The notes under the pieces were generated by a model, which saw nothing but the letters and a program-made list of their open reading frames with translations, searched no databases and was not told the DNA's origin. A stretch of DNA of 64,000 bases, from the NCBI GenBank assembly GCA_031425525.1, contig JANPJM010000050.1:62001-126000 (forward strand). Reading direction: 5' to 3'. The DNA comes from JANNMJ01 sp031425525 (GTDB lineage Bacteria > Bacteroidota > Bacteroidia > Cytophagales > Hymenobacteraceae). The translations under genes and the position numbers were made by a program. Shown one piece after another: positions 42,944 to 51,389 of the stretch (position 1 is its first letter; the number at the start of each line of letters is the position of its first letter).

Positions 42944-43000
42944 CCGCTCGCCCGGAGCTTCAGCTCCGGCAAACTGTGGGCTAAATTCCGCACTACAGCC

Positions 43001-43501
43001 TCACGCCCGCTTCCCCAGCTCTACTACTTGCAGCTCGGTCACTTTGCCCTCGCGCAGCACAAACCGTAGCAGCGTGCGCACGTGGTGAAACCCGTGTTTC
43101 CCCGCCGCGCCGGGATTAAGGTGCAGCAGCCCCAGTGCCGCGTCGGGCACGGCTTTCAGAATATGCGAATGGCCGCTGATCATCAGCGTCGGGCGCGGAT
43201 ATGCCGCTAACAGTGCGGCCCGCACACGAGGCGCGTAGTGCCCCGGATACCCGCCAATGTGGGTCATCCAGACCCGCACGCCTTGAACCTCAAACGCATT
43301 GACCACCGGGTGCCGTGCCCGCAGCGGAATCGGATCGATATTGCCCCATACGCCCCGCACGGGCTTGCCGAGTGTATCCAGCTCCTCAGCTACATCGGGG
43401 CCAAAATCGCCGGCGTGCCAGATTTCATCCGCCCACGTCAGGTGCCGCCGGATGCCGTCGTCCAGATAGCCGTGCGTGTCGGAGAGGAGGGTGATGCGCA
43501 C
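43001..43501 (-). CDS. YfcE/MJ0936-type metallophosphoesterase
   Basis: The product has 166 residues. Metal-binding motifs are in order: LLSDTHG (Asp8, His10), WHAGDFG, VWGNIDP, MTHIGGYPG and SGHSHI. Length and motif spacing match the small YfcE/MJ0936 phosphodiesterase group. The substrate is unknown. A GGATGTG-type tract and a long inverted repeat lie upstream of its start. Confidence 0.92.
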   Translation of the reverse strand: MRITLLSDTHGYLDDGIRRHLTWADEIWHAGDFGPDVAEELDTLGKPVRGVWGNIDPIPLRARHPVVNAFEVQGVRVWMTHIGGYPGHYAPRVRAALLAAYPRPTLMISGHSHILKAVPDAALGLLHLNPGAAGKHGFHHVRTLLRFVLREGKVTELQVVELGKRA

Positions 43502-43756
43502 GGGGAGATGTGATGGGGTGAAGGATGTGGGAATGTGCAGATACTAGAGAATGTGGCTAAGGATTCCCCTCCTGCGAGCGGCTTACCGCGAAGTAGGAGG
43601 GGTGCCCCGAAGGGGCGGGGTGGTCCCACATAGTGCCCAGAGCGGTTGAGCCTACGCAAAACGGAAGCATTGAGGTGGCACTACGCGAGACCACCCCGTC
43701 AGCCTTCGGCTACCACCCTTCCTACTTCGCGCCGCTGGCGCTCGCAGGAGGGGAAT
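43502..43756. repeat. GATGTG tract and long inverted repeat upstream of the phosphoesterase
   Basis: 43502-43550 holds GATGTGATGG-like units next to the start codon. From 43563 to 43756 lies an inverted repeat whose outer arms are ATTCCCCTCCTGCGAGCG and its inverse, with further inner pairs (CGAAGTAGGA, GGGGTGGT). No gene is supported between 43502 and 43791. Confidence 0.7.
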
Positions 43757-43791
43757 TGGCGAGCTAATAATCCACATATTAGGACATTAGC

Positions 43792-44448
43792 TTACCGCCC
43801 CCACACCTCCGGCGCTTCGCGCCACGCGCTCAAGTGCGCCAACTCTTCCTCCCCGATCACGCTGCGCGCTTGGGCTTCAGTTAAAAGCGCTGCGTAGTCG
43901 CTGAGGCAAACCAGCGGAATTTGCGCGGCCTGAAACGCCCGCTCGGCCTGCGGAAACCCGTACGTAAACACGGCGAGCATCCCCACGACCTCCGCTCCCG
44001 CCGACCGCAACGCTTCGGCGGCTTTCAGAGAAGAGCCGCCGGTTGAGATCAGATCTTCGACGAGGACGATGCGTTGGCCGGGCATTACGCGACCTTCAAT
44101 CTGGTTGCCCATCCCGTGGCTTTTGGGCTGCGGACGTACGTAGCTGAACGGCAGGCCCAGCCGCTCGGCCAGCAGCGCGCCTTGGGCGATGCCGGCCGTT
44201 GCCACGCCCGCCACGGCCTCGGCTGCCGCGAAATGCTGCCGGGTGGCAGCCTCCAACGCCTCAGCAATGGCCGTCCGAATTTCAGGGAACGCGAGCGTCA
44301 CGCGGTTGTCGCAGTAAATCGGCGAGCGCCAGCCCGAACTCCACGTAAAGGGGTCGGCGGGACGTAGGCGTACGGCTTCGGAATCGAGGAGCCACCCCGC
44401 GACGCGGCGCGCAGTGACGGAATCGGCAGGGGAAATGGCAACAGACAT
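43792..44448 (-). CDS. pyrE: Orotate phosphoribosyltransferase
   Basis: The product has 218 residues. The PRPP-binding motif is IVLVEDLISTGGSS. The flexible-loop region (RPQPKSHGMGNQIEG) and an N-terminal WSSGWRSPIYCDNR, typical of OPRTases, are present. It converts orotate to OMP. It is divergent from the Nudix gene at 44626; in related genomes pyrE, a Nudix gene and coaD also cluster (family knowledge). Its start is preceded by a possible -7 box on the minus strand near 44495-44503. Confidence 0.95.
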   Translation of the reverse strand: MSVAISPADSVTARRVAGWLLDSEAVRLRPADPFTWSSGWRSPIYCDNRVTLAFPEIRTAIAEALEAATRQHFAAAEAVAGVATAGIAQGALLAERLGLPFSYVRPQPKSHGMGNQIEGRVMPGQRIVLVEDLISTGGSSLKAAEALRSAGAEVVGMLAVFTYGFPQAERAFQAAQIPLVCLSDYAALLTEAQARSVIGEEELAHLSAWREAPEVWGR

Positions 44449-44625
44449 AGAAAAAACCCGACAAATCGGTTAAAAAAGAACCTTCGCTCCGGCCACAAAG
44501 TAACAGACTGATACGAGCCCCACCGAACGCTCCGCGCGCACGGGCGAGGTTTTGTGCGTTGTTTTGGGGCCGCGTTCGCGCGGTCTGCCTCGCTCCTTCA
44601 CCATTCGTCAGCTGCTCATCGCGCC

Positions 44626-45318
44626 GTGAACGTCTTCATCAACGACATTCCGCTCATCATCAAGCGCGCCACCGAGAAGGTGCGCCGTCGTCAGTACGAC
44701 CTGATACTTGACCCCGGCGCCGTTTTTACGTCGAAGGATTTGGTCGGGCACGTGCTGGTTCGCGAGGCCGACGACCCCATCATCGACCGGATCACGCGAC
44801 TGATGGAGGTCAAGAAGCTCAAGAAACTGCTGTCGCTGACGATGTTGGCGGTGCAAAAAAAGCAGCTCATCCAGCACCTCAAAGACCAGTTCAAGATTGT
44901 GAAGGCCGGCGGTGGGCTGGTCGTGAAAGACGGCAAGCTGCTGCTCATCTATCGCCTCGGCATGTGGGATTTGCCTAAAGGCAAACTCAAACGCGACGAG
45001 TCGGTGCCCGACGGCGCCCTCCGCGAAGTCGAGGAAGAGTGCAATATCAAAGTGAGCATCGTCACGAAATTGCCCGGCACCTGGCACTCGTACGCCTACA
45101 AAGGCACCAAGATTCTCAAAAAAACGAGTTGGTTCCTGATGGCTTGCCACGACGACAGCCAAATGCGCCCCCAGGTCGAGGAGGACATTCAGGAAGTGCG
45201 GTGGTGTACCACGGATGAAGCCGTAGCGCTTTTGCCGGAGTCGTACGCGTCGGTAGCGTTCATCATCCGCCACTATCTGGAGTTGGCGGGCAACCCGGCG
45301 GGCGAGCAGAGCCGGTAG
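44626..45318 (+). CDS. Nudix hydrolase with N-terminal extension
   Basis: From GTG 44626 the product has 230 residues; an ATG 24 codons upstream is possible but the conserved-looking sequence starts VNVFINDIPLIIKRA. The N-terminal 90 residues are helical and basic. The Nudix domain has MWDLPKGKLKRDESVPDGAL followed by REVEEEC, a complete Nudix box. The substrate is unknown. It is divergent from pyrE and convergent with coaD, an arrangement that seems common in this phylum. Confidence 0.87.
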   Translation: MNVFINDIPLIIKRATEKVRRRQYDLILDPGAVFTSKDLVGHVLVREADDPIIDRITRLMEVKKLKKLLSLTMLAVQKKQLIQHLKDQFKIVKAGGGLVVKDGKLLLIYRLGMWDLPKGKLKRDESVPDGALREVEEECNIKVSIVTKLPGTWHSYAYKGTKILKKTSWFLMACHDDSQMRPQVEEDIQEVRWCTTDEAVALLPESYASVAFIIRHYLELAGNPAGEQSR

Positions 45319-45332
45319 TTCTGATCCGTAGA

Positions 45333-45407
45333 GGCGGGCCTAGCGCCCGCCCATGATTCGTGCATTGTAGCGGTGTAGGGGCGGGCACAAGGTCTGCCCC
45401 TACACCG
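45333..45407. terminator. GC-rich hairpins between the Nudix gene and coaD
   Basis: GGCGGGCCTAGCGCCCGCC at 45333-45351 is one palindrome. CGGTGTAGGGGC at 45371 pairs with GCCCCTACACCG ending at 45407. They lie between convergent genes, the second reaching into the coaD 3' end, and may end both transcripts. Confidence 0.5.
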
Positions 45408-45909
45408 CCGAATCGAGATCGAACGGCACGAACGGCGCGGCATCGGCCCCATACCGCAGCATTTCGCGGATGATGGTGGACGAGATGGCCGCCAGCTTAG
45501 GGTCAGTAATCAGAAAAATCGTTTCGAGTCCGCTGCCTTCCGGACCTTCGTAGAGGTAACGGTTAGCCGCCGCAATGGTGTTTTCGTACTCGAAATCGGT
45601 GGTATTACGCAAGCCGCGCACGAGGTAGCCGGCGCCGATTTCGCGCGCAAATCCAGCGGTAAGACCTTGGTATTCAGTGACAAAAATCTTTTCGTTGCCG
45701 CGATATAATTCGGCGATCATTTCCACCATTCGCGGCACCGGGAAATAACGCTGCTTCGTCGAATTATTACCGATGGCGATGATGAGCTTATCGAACAGCC
45801 CGGCAGCCCGCAGCACCACATCGTGATGCCCGTTGGTAAATGGGTCGAAAGAGCCAGGGAAGATGGCAATTCGGGAGTGTACAGTATTTTGTGTTTCGTT
45901 TTTAGTCAT
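45400..45909 (-). CDS. coaD: Phosphopantetheine adenylyltransferase
   Basis: From ATG 45909 the product has 169 residues. The nucleotidyltransferase motif is AIFPGSFDPFTNGHHDVV; later motifs RGLRNTTDFEYE and ISSTIIREML match CoaD. It makes dephospho-CoA. The longer frame to 45936 would add nine residues that do not look conserved. DUF3822 lies directly upstream on the same strand, as is usual in Bacteroidota. Confidence 0.95.
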   Translation of the reverse strand: MTKNETQNTVHSRIAIFPGSFDPFTNGHHDVVLRAAGLFDKLIIAIGNNSTKQRYFPVPRMVEMIAELYRGNEKIFVTEYQGLTAGFAREIGAGYLVRGLRNTTDFEYENTIAAANRYLYEGPEGSGLETIFLITDPKLAAISSTIIREMLRYGADAAPFVPFDLDSAV

Positions 45910-45987
45910 TTGTATGCAAAATAAATCAGTGCACAAAAAGAATTAATTCGGTCTAAAAACTAAAAACTACACCCTAAATACTCCCTT

Positions 45988-46953
45988 CTACCCACACAAA
46001 TGCAACGCAAATAACTCGAAATACCGATGCGGAAACGTTTGATCCAGTCGGTAGGTGTAATGCAGGTCGGGCGGGCGCTCGCCGAGGCGGACGGTGCGCA
46101 CGTAGCGCCGCAGAAGCTGCAACAGCGCGGCGTCGGGCGTGAGGTCGCCCCAGACCGTGACGGGCACCTGTTCGGGCGTCAATTGTAGCTCCTGCATCAC
46201 CAAAATGGTGAAATACACGAGGTCTTCGGGCGTGGTGAAGGCGAAGACATTGGTGAATTCCAGGCGTCGGCCACGCACCACGGCCACCGTCAGCAGCCCT
46301 GCGCTGATGTGCAGATGCACCGTGGCCGGGTTGGGCGCAAACGACGTTTCGGCGCGCGCCGGCTGGTGCAGCACCCCTTCGAGAAGGGCACTCAGGACGG
46401 GCAACACTTGCGCCACCCCGGCGCCGTAGGTAGCGGCGAGCCAGTCGGGCAGGGCGGTTTCGACGGCAAAAACGGCCGTCAGGTCGGCGGCTGGGTGCTG
46501 GTGCCACAGCACGCGCTCGTGCGCTTCGTCGAGGGTGCAATGCAGCGCGAGCAAGCCCGGCGCGTCCTCGGCGTGGAAAAGCGGCGTGGGCAGCAGCGTG
46601 GCGCGCTCGTGCTGCACCGCCACCCGGACGTGATGCCAGCCGCGCGCGCCCAGCCAGCCGTGGTGGTGCGCCAACGCGCGCAGGGCCGCCGTGGGGCCAC
46701 TCGCGGTATCAGCATGTTGGTGAGTGCTTCCCGTCTCTGACTCACTAGTCGCCACAACCGGCGGCGCGTCGTAATCTTCAAACGCCACAAACTTATTGCG
46801 CGCCAAATCGGCCACGGTCAGCCGGAGGCCGCCATCGGCCCGCGCCACAGCATATAGGCCATAACCGGTGCGCTGCCCCGGATCGAACGTTTCGTCGTGC
46901 AGACGCAGCGTGGGCGTGAGTGAAAGGACAGCGGAGGCAGGAGCAGCAGGCAT
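45988..46953 (-). CDS. DUF3822 family protein
   Basis: The product has 321 residues. It matches the DUF3822 pattern by its length, by being next to coaD, and by features such as LRLHDETFDPGQRTGYGLY near the start and the C-terminal TVWGDLTPDAALLQLLRRYVR. The fold is thought to be actin/ASKHA-like (family knowledge, weak). The function is not established. It is about 80 bp upstream of coaD, with a TTTTTAG-type tract between. Confidence 0.85.
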   Translation of the reverse strand: MPAAPASAVLSLTPTLRLHDETFDPGQRTGYGLYAVARADGGLRLTVADLARNKFVAFEDYDAPPVVATSESETGSTHQHADTASGPTAALRALAHHHGWLGARGWHHVRVAVQHERATLLPTPLFHAEDAPGLLALHCTLDEAHERVLWHQHPAADLTAVFAVETALPDWLAATYGAGVAQVLPVLSALLEGVLHQPARAETSFAPNPATVHLHISAGLLTVAVVRGRRLEFTNVFAFTTPEDLVYFTILVMQELQLTPEQVPVTVWGDLTPDAALLQLLRRYVRTVRLGERPPDLHYTYRLDQTFPHRYFELFALHLCG

Positions 46954-47032
46954 AAAAACGGGCGCGCCGGGCCACCGGAGCAGGTAGCCCCAAAGGTAGC
47001 AGCCGACGGCGGGCGGAACGCACGTCTTGCGT

Positions 47033-47563
47033 TCAGATTACTGCTGATGATTCGTTTCCCGAAACCCCCAAAAGCGGCACATGCAGTTCGGCCGCAGTGG
47101 CGCACGCCCGAATTACCGGGTGCAGTTCGGCAGGTGGCAGCGCACGCCACTCGGCGGGGGTGAACCAGCGCAAACCGGTGAGAAGCTGCGCGGTAGGGGC
47201 GTGTTCGGGATCGTGACCGAGGTGGGGCACGGCGGCTGAATCGAGGGCTTCCACCCTAAAAAACAGCTCTACGGCCTGCAAACCGGCCGCAGGTGCCCGG
47301 AACTCGTGGACGCGCACCAGCTCGCCAACGCGCACGGCGAGGCCGGTTTCCTCGCGAAACTCGCGAGCGACGGCTTCCTCCAGCGATTCGCCGAATTGCC
47401 ATCCGCCGCCCGGTGGCGACCAAAAAACCGCCCCGTCCGGCAACAACCCGCGATGGCCCGCGAGCAGGACCGCATCGGCCGCCGGATGCCGCACCGAATT
47501 CAGCAGTAAGCCGCCGACGCGCACCCGCACCCGACCAGCGTAAAGGGCAATAAAATCGGTCAT
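47033..47563 (-). CDS. Nudix hydrolase
   Basis: The product has 176 residues. The Nudix box is complete: GGGWQFGESLEEAVAREFREETGL. The first strand VRVRVGGLLL and the flanking WSPPGGG are typical of MutT-like enzymes. The C-terminal half reads TGLRWFTPAEWRALP. Substrate unknown. It precedes DUF3822 on the same strand with a gap of about 80 bp and is divergent from the thioesterase gene. Confidence 0.92.
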   Translation of the reverse strand: MTDFIALYAGRVRVRVGGLLLNSVRHPAADAVLLAGHRGLLPDGAVFWSPPGGGWQFGESLEEAVAREFREETGLAVRVGELVRVHEFRAPAAGLQAVELFFRVEALDSAAVPHLGHDPEHAPTAQLLTGLRWFTPAEWRALPPAELHPVIRACATAAELHVPLLGVSGNESSAVI

Positions 47564-47619
47564 AAGTACTGAGCAACGCGGCGCGCGCCTAGCTTCGTAG
47601 CCCCAAAGCTCGTTAGCCG

Positions 47620-48066
47620 ATGTCCGACTTCCACGTTCGCAATCCCGATTTCCGCGCCACCATCGCTGAAAAACTCACGCGCCAGCACTTTCTGCACCTC
47701 ATCGGCCTGACCCTGACCGATTTGGCGCCGGGCCGCGTAGTCGGGCATTTGCCTTTGGAGCTGAAACATCAGCAGCAAGCCGGTTTTGCGCACGGCGGCC
47801 TCGTGGCAACGGTTGCCGATACGGTGGCGGGGTTTGCGGCCGTCACGCTGGCCGCCCCCGGCGATCACGTAGTTACCGTCGAGTTGAAAATCGCGTACCT
47901 CCATCCGGGCGTTGGCACGGCGTTGCGCGGCATCGGCACGGTACTCAAAGCCGGCAAAACGCTCACTTTCACCGAAGCCGAAATCTGGTGCGCCCGCGAC
48001 GGCCAGCCCGACCTGCTCATCGCCAAAGCCTCCGCCACGATGATGGCGTTTCGGGCGGTTGGTTGA
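47620..48066 (+). CDS. PaaI-type hotdog thioesterase
   Basis: The product has 148 residues with the hotdog fold: HQQQAGFAHGGLVATVADTVAGFAA holds the catalytic HGG motif on the central helix, followed by VTVELKIAYLHPGVG. Family members hydrolyse acyl-CoA thioesters. It is divergent from the Nudix gene with 56 bp between the starts. Downstream is a region of degenerate repeats leading to the helicase gene. Confidence 0.88.
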   Translation: MSDFHVRNPDFRATIAEKLTRQHFLHLIGLTLTDLAPGRVVGHLPLELKHQQQAGFAHGGLVATVADTVAGFAAVTLAAPGDHVVTVELKIAYLHPGVGTALRGIGTVLKAGKTLTFTEAEIWCARDGQPDLLIAKASATMMAFRAVG

Positions 48067-48140
48067 TAGTTGATGGTTGTTAGTTGCTTGTTCATTGGCT
48101 ATCGGATGACTCGAAACTCAAAACTCGAAACTCAAAACTC
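48062..48140. repeat. Degenerate tracts GTTGATAGTTGATGG and GAAACTCAAAACTC before the helicase
   Basis: Two types of short repeat follow each other: GTTGATAGTTGATGGTTG-like at 48062-48085 and ACTCGAAACTCAAAACTCG-like at 48111-48140. They end next to the TTG start at 48141. The second type matches the xerD-aroQ tract. Confidence 0.65.
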
Positions 48141-49559
48141 TTGTCCCCCCTCCTCTCCTACTTCCCTTTCGAGCCGACGGCCGACCAAGCGCGGTTGTTT
48201 GAGCTGCTGCACGGCTTTTTGTTGAGCCACGCCGCCGGCGACCGTCCCACGTTTTTGCTGACCGGGTACGCCGGCACCGGCAAAACCACCGTGGTAAGCG
48301 CGTTGGTGCAGGCGCTGCCGCAACTGGGATACGACTGCGTGCTGCTCGCCCCCACCGGCCGCGCCGCCAAGGTACTGGCGGGGTATTCGGGCCGCCCGGC
48401 GCACACCATCCACAAGCATATTTATCGGCAGAGCGGCGGCGAAACGGGCGGTGGGCCGGCGTTCCAACTGCTGCCTAACCGGGGCAAGCACACGGTGTAC
48501 GTGGTCGATGAAGCCTCGATGATTGCCGACGAAGCCGGGTTCGGCGAGCGCGGTTTGTTGAGCGATTTGCTGGCGTTCGTGTTCGGCGCCGAAGGCACGC
48601 GGCCCGATAACCGCCTATTGCTCATCGGCGACCCGGCGCAGCTCCCGCCCGTGGGCCAAACGCGCTCGGCGGCCCTCGAAGCCGACGTGTTGCGGGGCCG
48701 CTTCAAATGCAGCCTCACCGAAACCACCCTGCGCCAAGTGATGCGCCAAAGCGAAGAATCGGGAATTCTAGCCAACGCCACGGCCCTGCGCAACGAGCTG
48801 CTCGCGCCCGTGCCGGCGCCCAAGCTGCGCACCCACGGCCAACGCGGCATCTGGGCGATGAGCGGCGAGCGCCTCGAAGACGGCCTGCGCTACGCCTACG
48901 ACAAGTTTGGGGTGGAAGACACGACCGTCATCTGTCGCTCCAATAAACAGGCAAATCTGTACAATCAGTTGATTCGACGGGTCATTTTTGATGCCGAAGA
49001 TGAGCTGCAAGGCGGTGACTATGTGATGATTGCGCGCAACAATTATCATTGGTTGCCGCCGGGCCACGAAATGGGTTTTCTCGCCAACGGCGATTTTGCC
49101 GAAGTCCGGCGGGTGCGCAAAACCGAGGAACTGCACGGCTTCCGGTTCGTGGATGTGCGGCTGCGGTTCGTCGATTACCCAGGGGCGCCAGAACTGGATG
49201 TGAAGCTGTTGCTCGATTCGCTCCACGCCGAGGCGCCTTCTCTGCCCGCCGCCGATGCTCAACGCCTCTACCAAGCCGTACAGGCCGACTACGCCGACCT
49301 CAGTTCCAAAACCAAGCGCCTCGAAGCGATGCGCGCCGACCCGTATTTCAACGCCCTGCAAGTAAAATTCGCCTACGCCCTCACGTGCCATAAGGCCCAG
49401 GGCGGCCAATGGGGCGCCGTTTTCCTCGACCACGGCTACCTGAAACCCGAAGTTGGGTTCGATGTCGAATTTGTGCGCTGGCTCTACACCGCCGTCACCC
49501 GCGCCGAGCGCGAGCTGTATTTGCTTAATTTCAAGCCTGAGTTGTTAGTGGTTGAGTAA
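48141..49559 (+). CDS. RecD-like ATP-dependent DNA helicase
   Basis: From TTG 48141 the product has 472 residues; the upstream in-frame codons translate a repeat tract and are rejected. Superfamily 1 motifs are FLLTGYAGTGKTTVVSAL (Walker A), LLAPTGRAAKVL (motif Ia), YVVDEASMI (Walker B), LLIGDPAQLPPVG (motif III), and the C-terminal UvrD_C_2 motif ALTCHKAQGGQW with YTAVTRAERELYL. It is too short for a RecD subunit with its N-domain, and no RecB or RecC is seen, so it is a stand-alone RecD-like or Dda-like helicase. The role in repair is inferred. Confidence 0.9.
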   Translation: MSPLLSYFPFEPTADQARLFELLHGFLLSHAAGDRPTFLLTGYAGTGKTTVVSALVQALPQLGYDCVLLAPTGRAAKVLAGYSGRPAHTIHKHIYRQSGGETGGGPAFQLLPNRGKHTVYVVDEASMIADEAGFGERGLLSDLLAFVFGAEGTRPDNRLLLIGDPAQLPPVGQTRSAALEADVLRGRFKCSLTETTLRQVMRQSEESGILANATALRNELLAPVPAPKLRTHGQRGIWAMSGERLEDGLRYAYDKFGVEDTTVICRSNKQANLYNQLIRRVIFDAEDELQGGDYVMIARNNYHWLPPGHEMGFLANGDFAEVRRVRKTEELHGFRFVDVRLRFVDYPGAPELDVKLLLDSLHAEAPSLPAADAQRLYQAVQADYADLSSKTKRLEAMRADPYFNALQVKFAYALTCHKAQGGQWGAVFLDHGYLKPEVGFDVEFVRWLYTAVTRAERELYLLNFKPELLVVE

Positions 49560-49580
49560 GCAAACCCAAGCGCAAGCGCA

Positions 49581-49727
49581 TCCCCGTCAGGGTATACCGT
49601 TCGGTAGCCGGGGGCACCGCCCCCGGATAAATACGAGTGTTTATTCTGCGTCCCCGTCAGGGGATACCGTTCGGTACGCACCTGCCGAACGCATTTTACC
49701 AAACGGTGTCCCCTGACGGGGGCACTA
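49581..49727. repeat. Direct and inverted repeats after the helicase gene
   Basis: The 20-mer TCCCCGTCAGGGTATACCGT begins at 49581 and recurs with one change at 49651, a period of 70 bp. An inverted copy (CGGTGTCCCCTGACGGGG) ends near 49724. Between them is the perfect hairpin CCGGGGGC...GCCCCCGG. From 49728 to the promoter at 49961 nothing is recognised. Confidence 0.7.
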
Positions 49728-49937
49728 TTGAGCTAGCCGAAACTTAGGTCAAGCCAATGCGCAAACCGAGGCACTATGGCTTTTTTGGCCCAGCTTGGCA
49801 ACGCCGCCGGGCGCGGGCGCGTCTGAACGCGATAAGTCATCTGAACGGATGCGGCCCATTTTGCGTCTCCCGCAACGACCGACCGGCCACTGACCTCCAT
49901 TGACCGCCCGACTTCATTCAGGCTTCATTTGGCGTAC

Positions 49938-49968
49938 TTGTTGCCAAGCGGCCACCGTCGTACTTTTG
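49938..49968 (+). promoter_or_regulatory. Bacteroidota promoter for the DUF1573 gene
   Basis: TACTTTTG at 49961-49968 fits the TAnnTTTG -7 box, and TTG at 49938-49940 lies 20 bp upstream as a -33 element. This leaves a leader of about 45 bases before the ATG at 50020. Confidence 0.55.
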
Positions 49969-50019
49969 TTTTGGTTTTCACCTCCTCTTTTCGCTTCGTT
50001 TTTTTTCAATTTCCACCCG

Positions 50020-50559
50020 ATGAAGAAAGTATTTGCTCTTGCCCTTTCGCTGATGCTCGCGGCGCCCGTCCTCACGATGGCCCAGGAAGCAACCCAGACG
50101 ATGGAGAAGAAAAGCGGCGCCCTGATGACGCCCGACGAGTCCAAATTTGAGTTCGGCACCGTCAAGCAGGGCGATGTCGTGGAACATACCTTCACGTTCA
50201 AGAACACCGGCACCGAGCCGCTGGTTGTCACCAACGTGGGCGTTAGCTGCGGTTGCACCACCCCGGAGTACACCAAAGATCCGGTTTTGCCCGGCAAATC
50301 CGGCAAAATCACGGCCCGTTTCAATACGGCCGGCAAAATGGGCCAGCAGAACAAAGTGCTGACCGTTAGCTCCAACAACAGCGCCGGCAACGTCGAGCTG
50401 TCGCTGACGGGCACCGTGGCCGAAGCCGGCACGATGGCTGCCGCCCCCGCCGAAGTCAAAGCTACGCCGGTAGCTAAAGGCAAAATCAAAGTAAAGAAGG
50501 CCGACGGCAAGAAAGACAAAGTGAAGCTCACCGATTCGAAGGCCGAAGCCAAGAAGTAA
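50020..50559 (+). CDS. DUF1573 secreted protein
   Basis: From ATG 50020 the product has 179 residues. The signal peptide is KKVFALALSLMLAAPVLTMAQ. Residues 35-125 are the DUF1573 (ASPM/hydin-like Ig) domain, with FEFGTVKQGDVVEHTFTFKN and the SCGCTTPEY motif. The C-terminal 45 residues are rich in Lys, Ala and Asp, disordered and basic. DUF1573 proteins are abundant in the envelope of Bacteroidota; their role is unknown. A clear promoter and a terminator surround the gene, so it is a single-gene unit and probably well expressed. Confidence 0.9.
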   Translation: MKKVFALALSLMLAAPVLTMAQEATQTMEKKSGALMTPDESKFEFGTVKQGDVVEHTFTFKNTGTEPLVVTNVGVSCGCTTPEYTKDPVLPGKSGKITARFNTAGKMGQQNKVLTVSSNNSAGNVELSLTGTVAEAGTMAAAPAEVKATPVAKGKIKVKKADGKKDKVKLTDSKAEAKK

Positions 50560-50597
50560 GGTTTGGCGAGGCTACAACTCGCTGGTTTTGCTCAACC

Positions 50598-50634
50598 CAA
50601 CCGCCCCCGGACGCTCGCTGTCCGGGGGCGGTTG
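50598..50634 (+). terminator. Strong hairpin after the DUF1573 gene
   Basis: 15-bp perfect arms (CAACCGCCCCCGGAC and its inverse) enclose GCTCGCT. Only a short T-run follows. Confidence 0.7.
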
Positions 50635-50839
50635 TCGTTTGGGGGTGTGCGGAATGGCGGGTTGTGCTGGTGTAGAGCCTCAAGGCGCACGCCCCTGCAG
50701 CTATTCCCCCAAGTCTCCGCAACCCACAAACGCTTGCGCAATCACATTCATATGCGATTGTTCCCCGGCGTCTTCCCCCTGACCTTTGACCCCTTCCTTC
50801 CGGCATTGCTCTACACCTTCGTAAAAGCTTTGTGGCCGA

Positions 50840-51088
50840 ATGCTGCGTTTTTTAAAGTTTGCGCCGCCCACGCGCCGTCTGCTGGGTTTGTTGGCGCTGG
50901 CATTGGTCGTACTCGTGATTTTGCTCACGATCGCGACGCCCTCGCGTGCCCAAAATATTCACCCTGATGATCAGGATTTTACCGCCCCGGCCGCCCGTAC
51001 CAGCAGCAGCCAGCCCGCAATCAGCAGCACGCCGCCGAGTGGCGTTATGGGGCCGAGCCACCGCGCGCCCGTCAGGCTCAAGGCGTAA
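50840..51088 (+). CDS. Possible small membrane-anchored protein (weak)
   Basis: An ATG at 50840 opens an 82-codon frame. The first 40 residues look like a signal anchor (RRLLGLLALALVVLVILLTI) ending in SRAQ, but the last third lies opposite the end of the DUF423 gene and is low in information. It could be real, a decayed gene, or chance. No family is recognised. Confidence 0.25.
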   Translation: MLRFLKFAPPTRRLLGLLALALVVLVILLTIATPSRAQNIHPDDQDFTAPAARTSSSQPAISSTPPSGVMGPSHRAPVRLKA

Positions 51089-51354
51089 AGCGAGCCGCTG
51101 AAAAGCACGATGCCGCCCGTAAAACAACCGGCGGCGCGCCCCAGCGCCGCATTGCCGGGTTGCTGTTGCTGCCGCACCCCGACTATCAGCAGTGCTAGCG
51201 CGTGCAGCAAGTGGTAGCGGGCCGCCGTTTCCCAAGTAGCGGCGTGGTTGCCGGCCGCCAAAAACTTAGCCAGACCGTGCGCGCCGAATGCGCCTAATCC
51301 AACGCCCAAAGCGCCCAGTAGCGCCGCCAGCCGTAATGTGGTGGTAGTGGTCAT
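50971..51354 (-). CDS. DUF423 membrane protein
   Basis: From ATG 51354 the product has 127 residues with four membrane segments. The DUF423 features are LGALGVGLGAFGAHGL near the start, WETAARYHLLHALALL in the middle and ITPLGGVLLIAGWLLL at the end. Function unknown. A start eight codons upstream is possible. It is 35 bp after the YggS gene on the same strand. Confidence 0.9.
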   Translation of the reverse strand: MTTTTTLRLAALLGALGVGLGAFGAHGLAKFLAAGNHAATWETAARYHLLHALALLIVGVRQQQQPGNAALGRAAGCFTGGIVLFSGSLYALSLTGARWLGPITPLGGVLLIAGWLLLVRAAGAVKS

Positions 51355-51389
51355 AACGAAGCTATTTTTTTTAGACAAGTCAGGCGTTA

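Noticed and set aside
49581..49727. Possible CRISPR array
   Set aside because: Only two direct units with a 70-bp period plus one inverted copy, no regular spacers, and no cas genes in the window.
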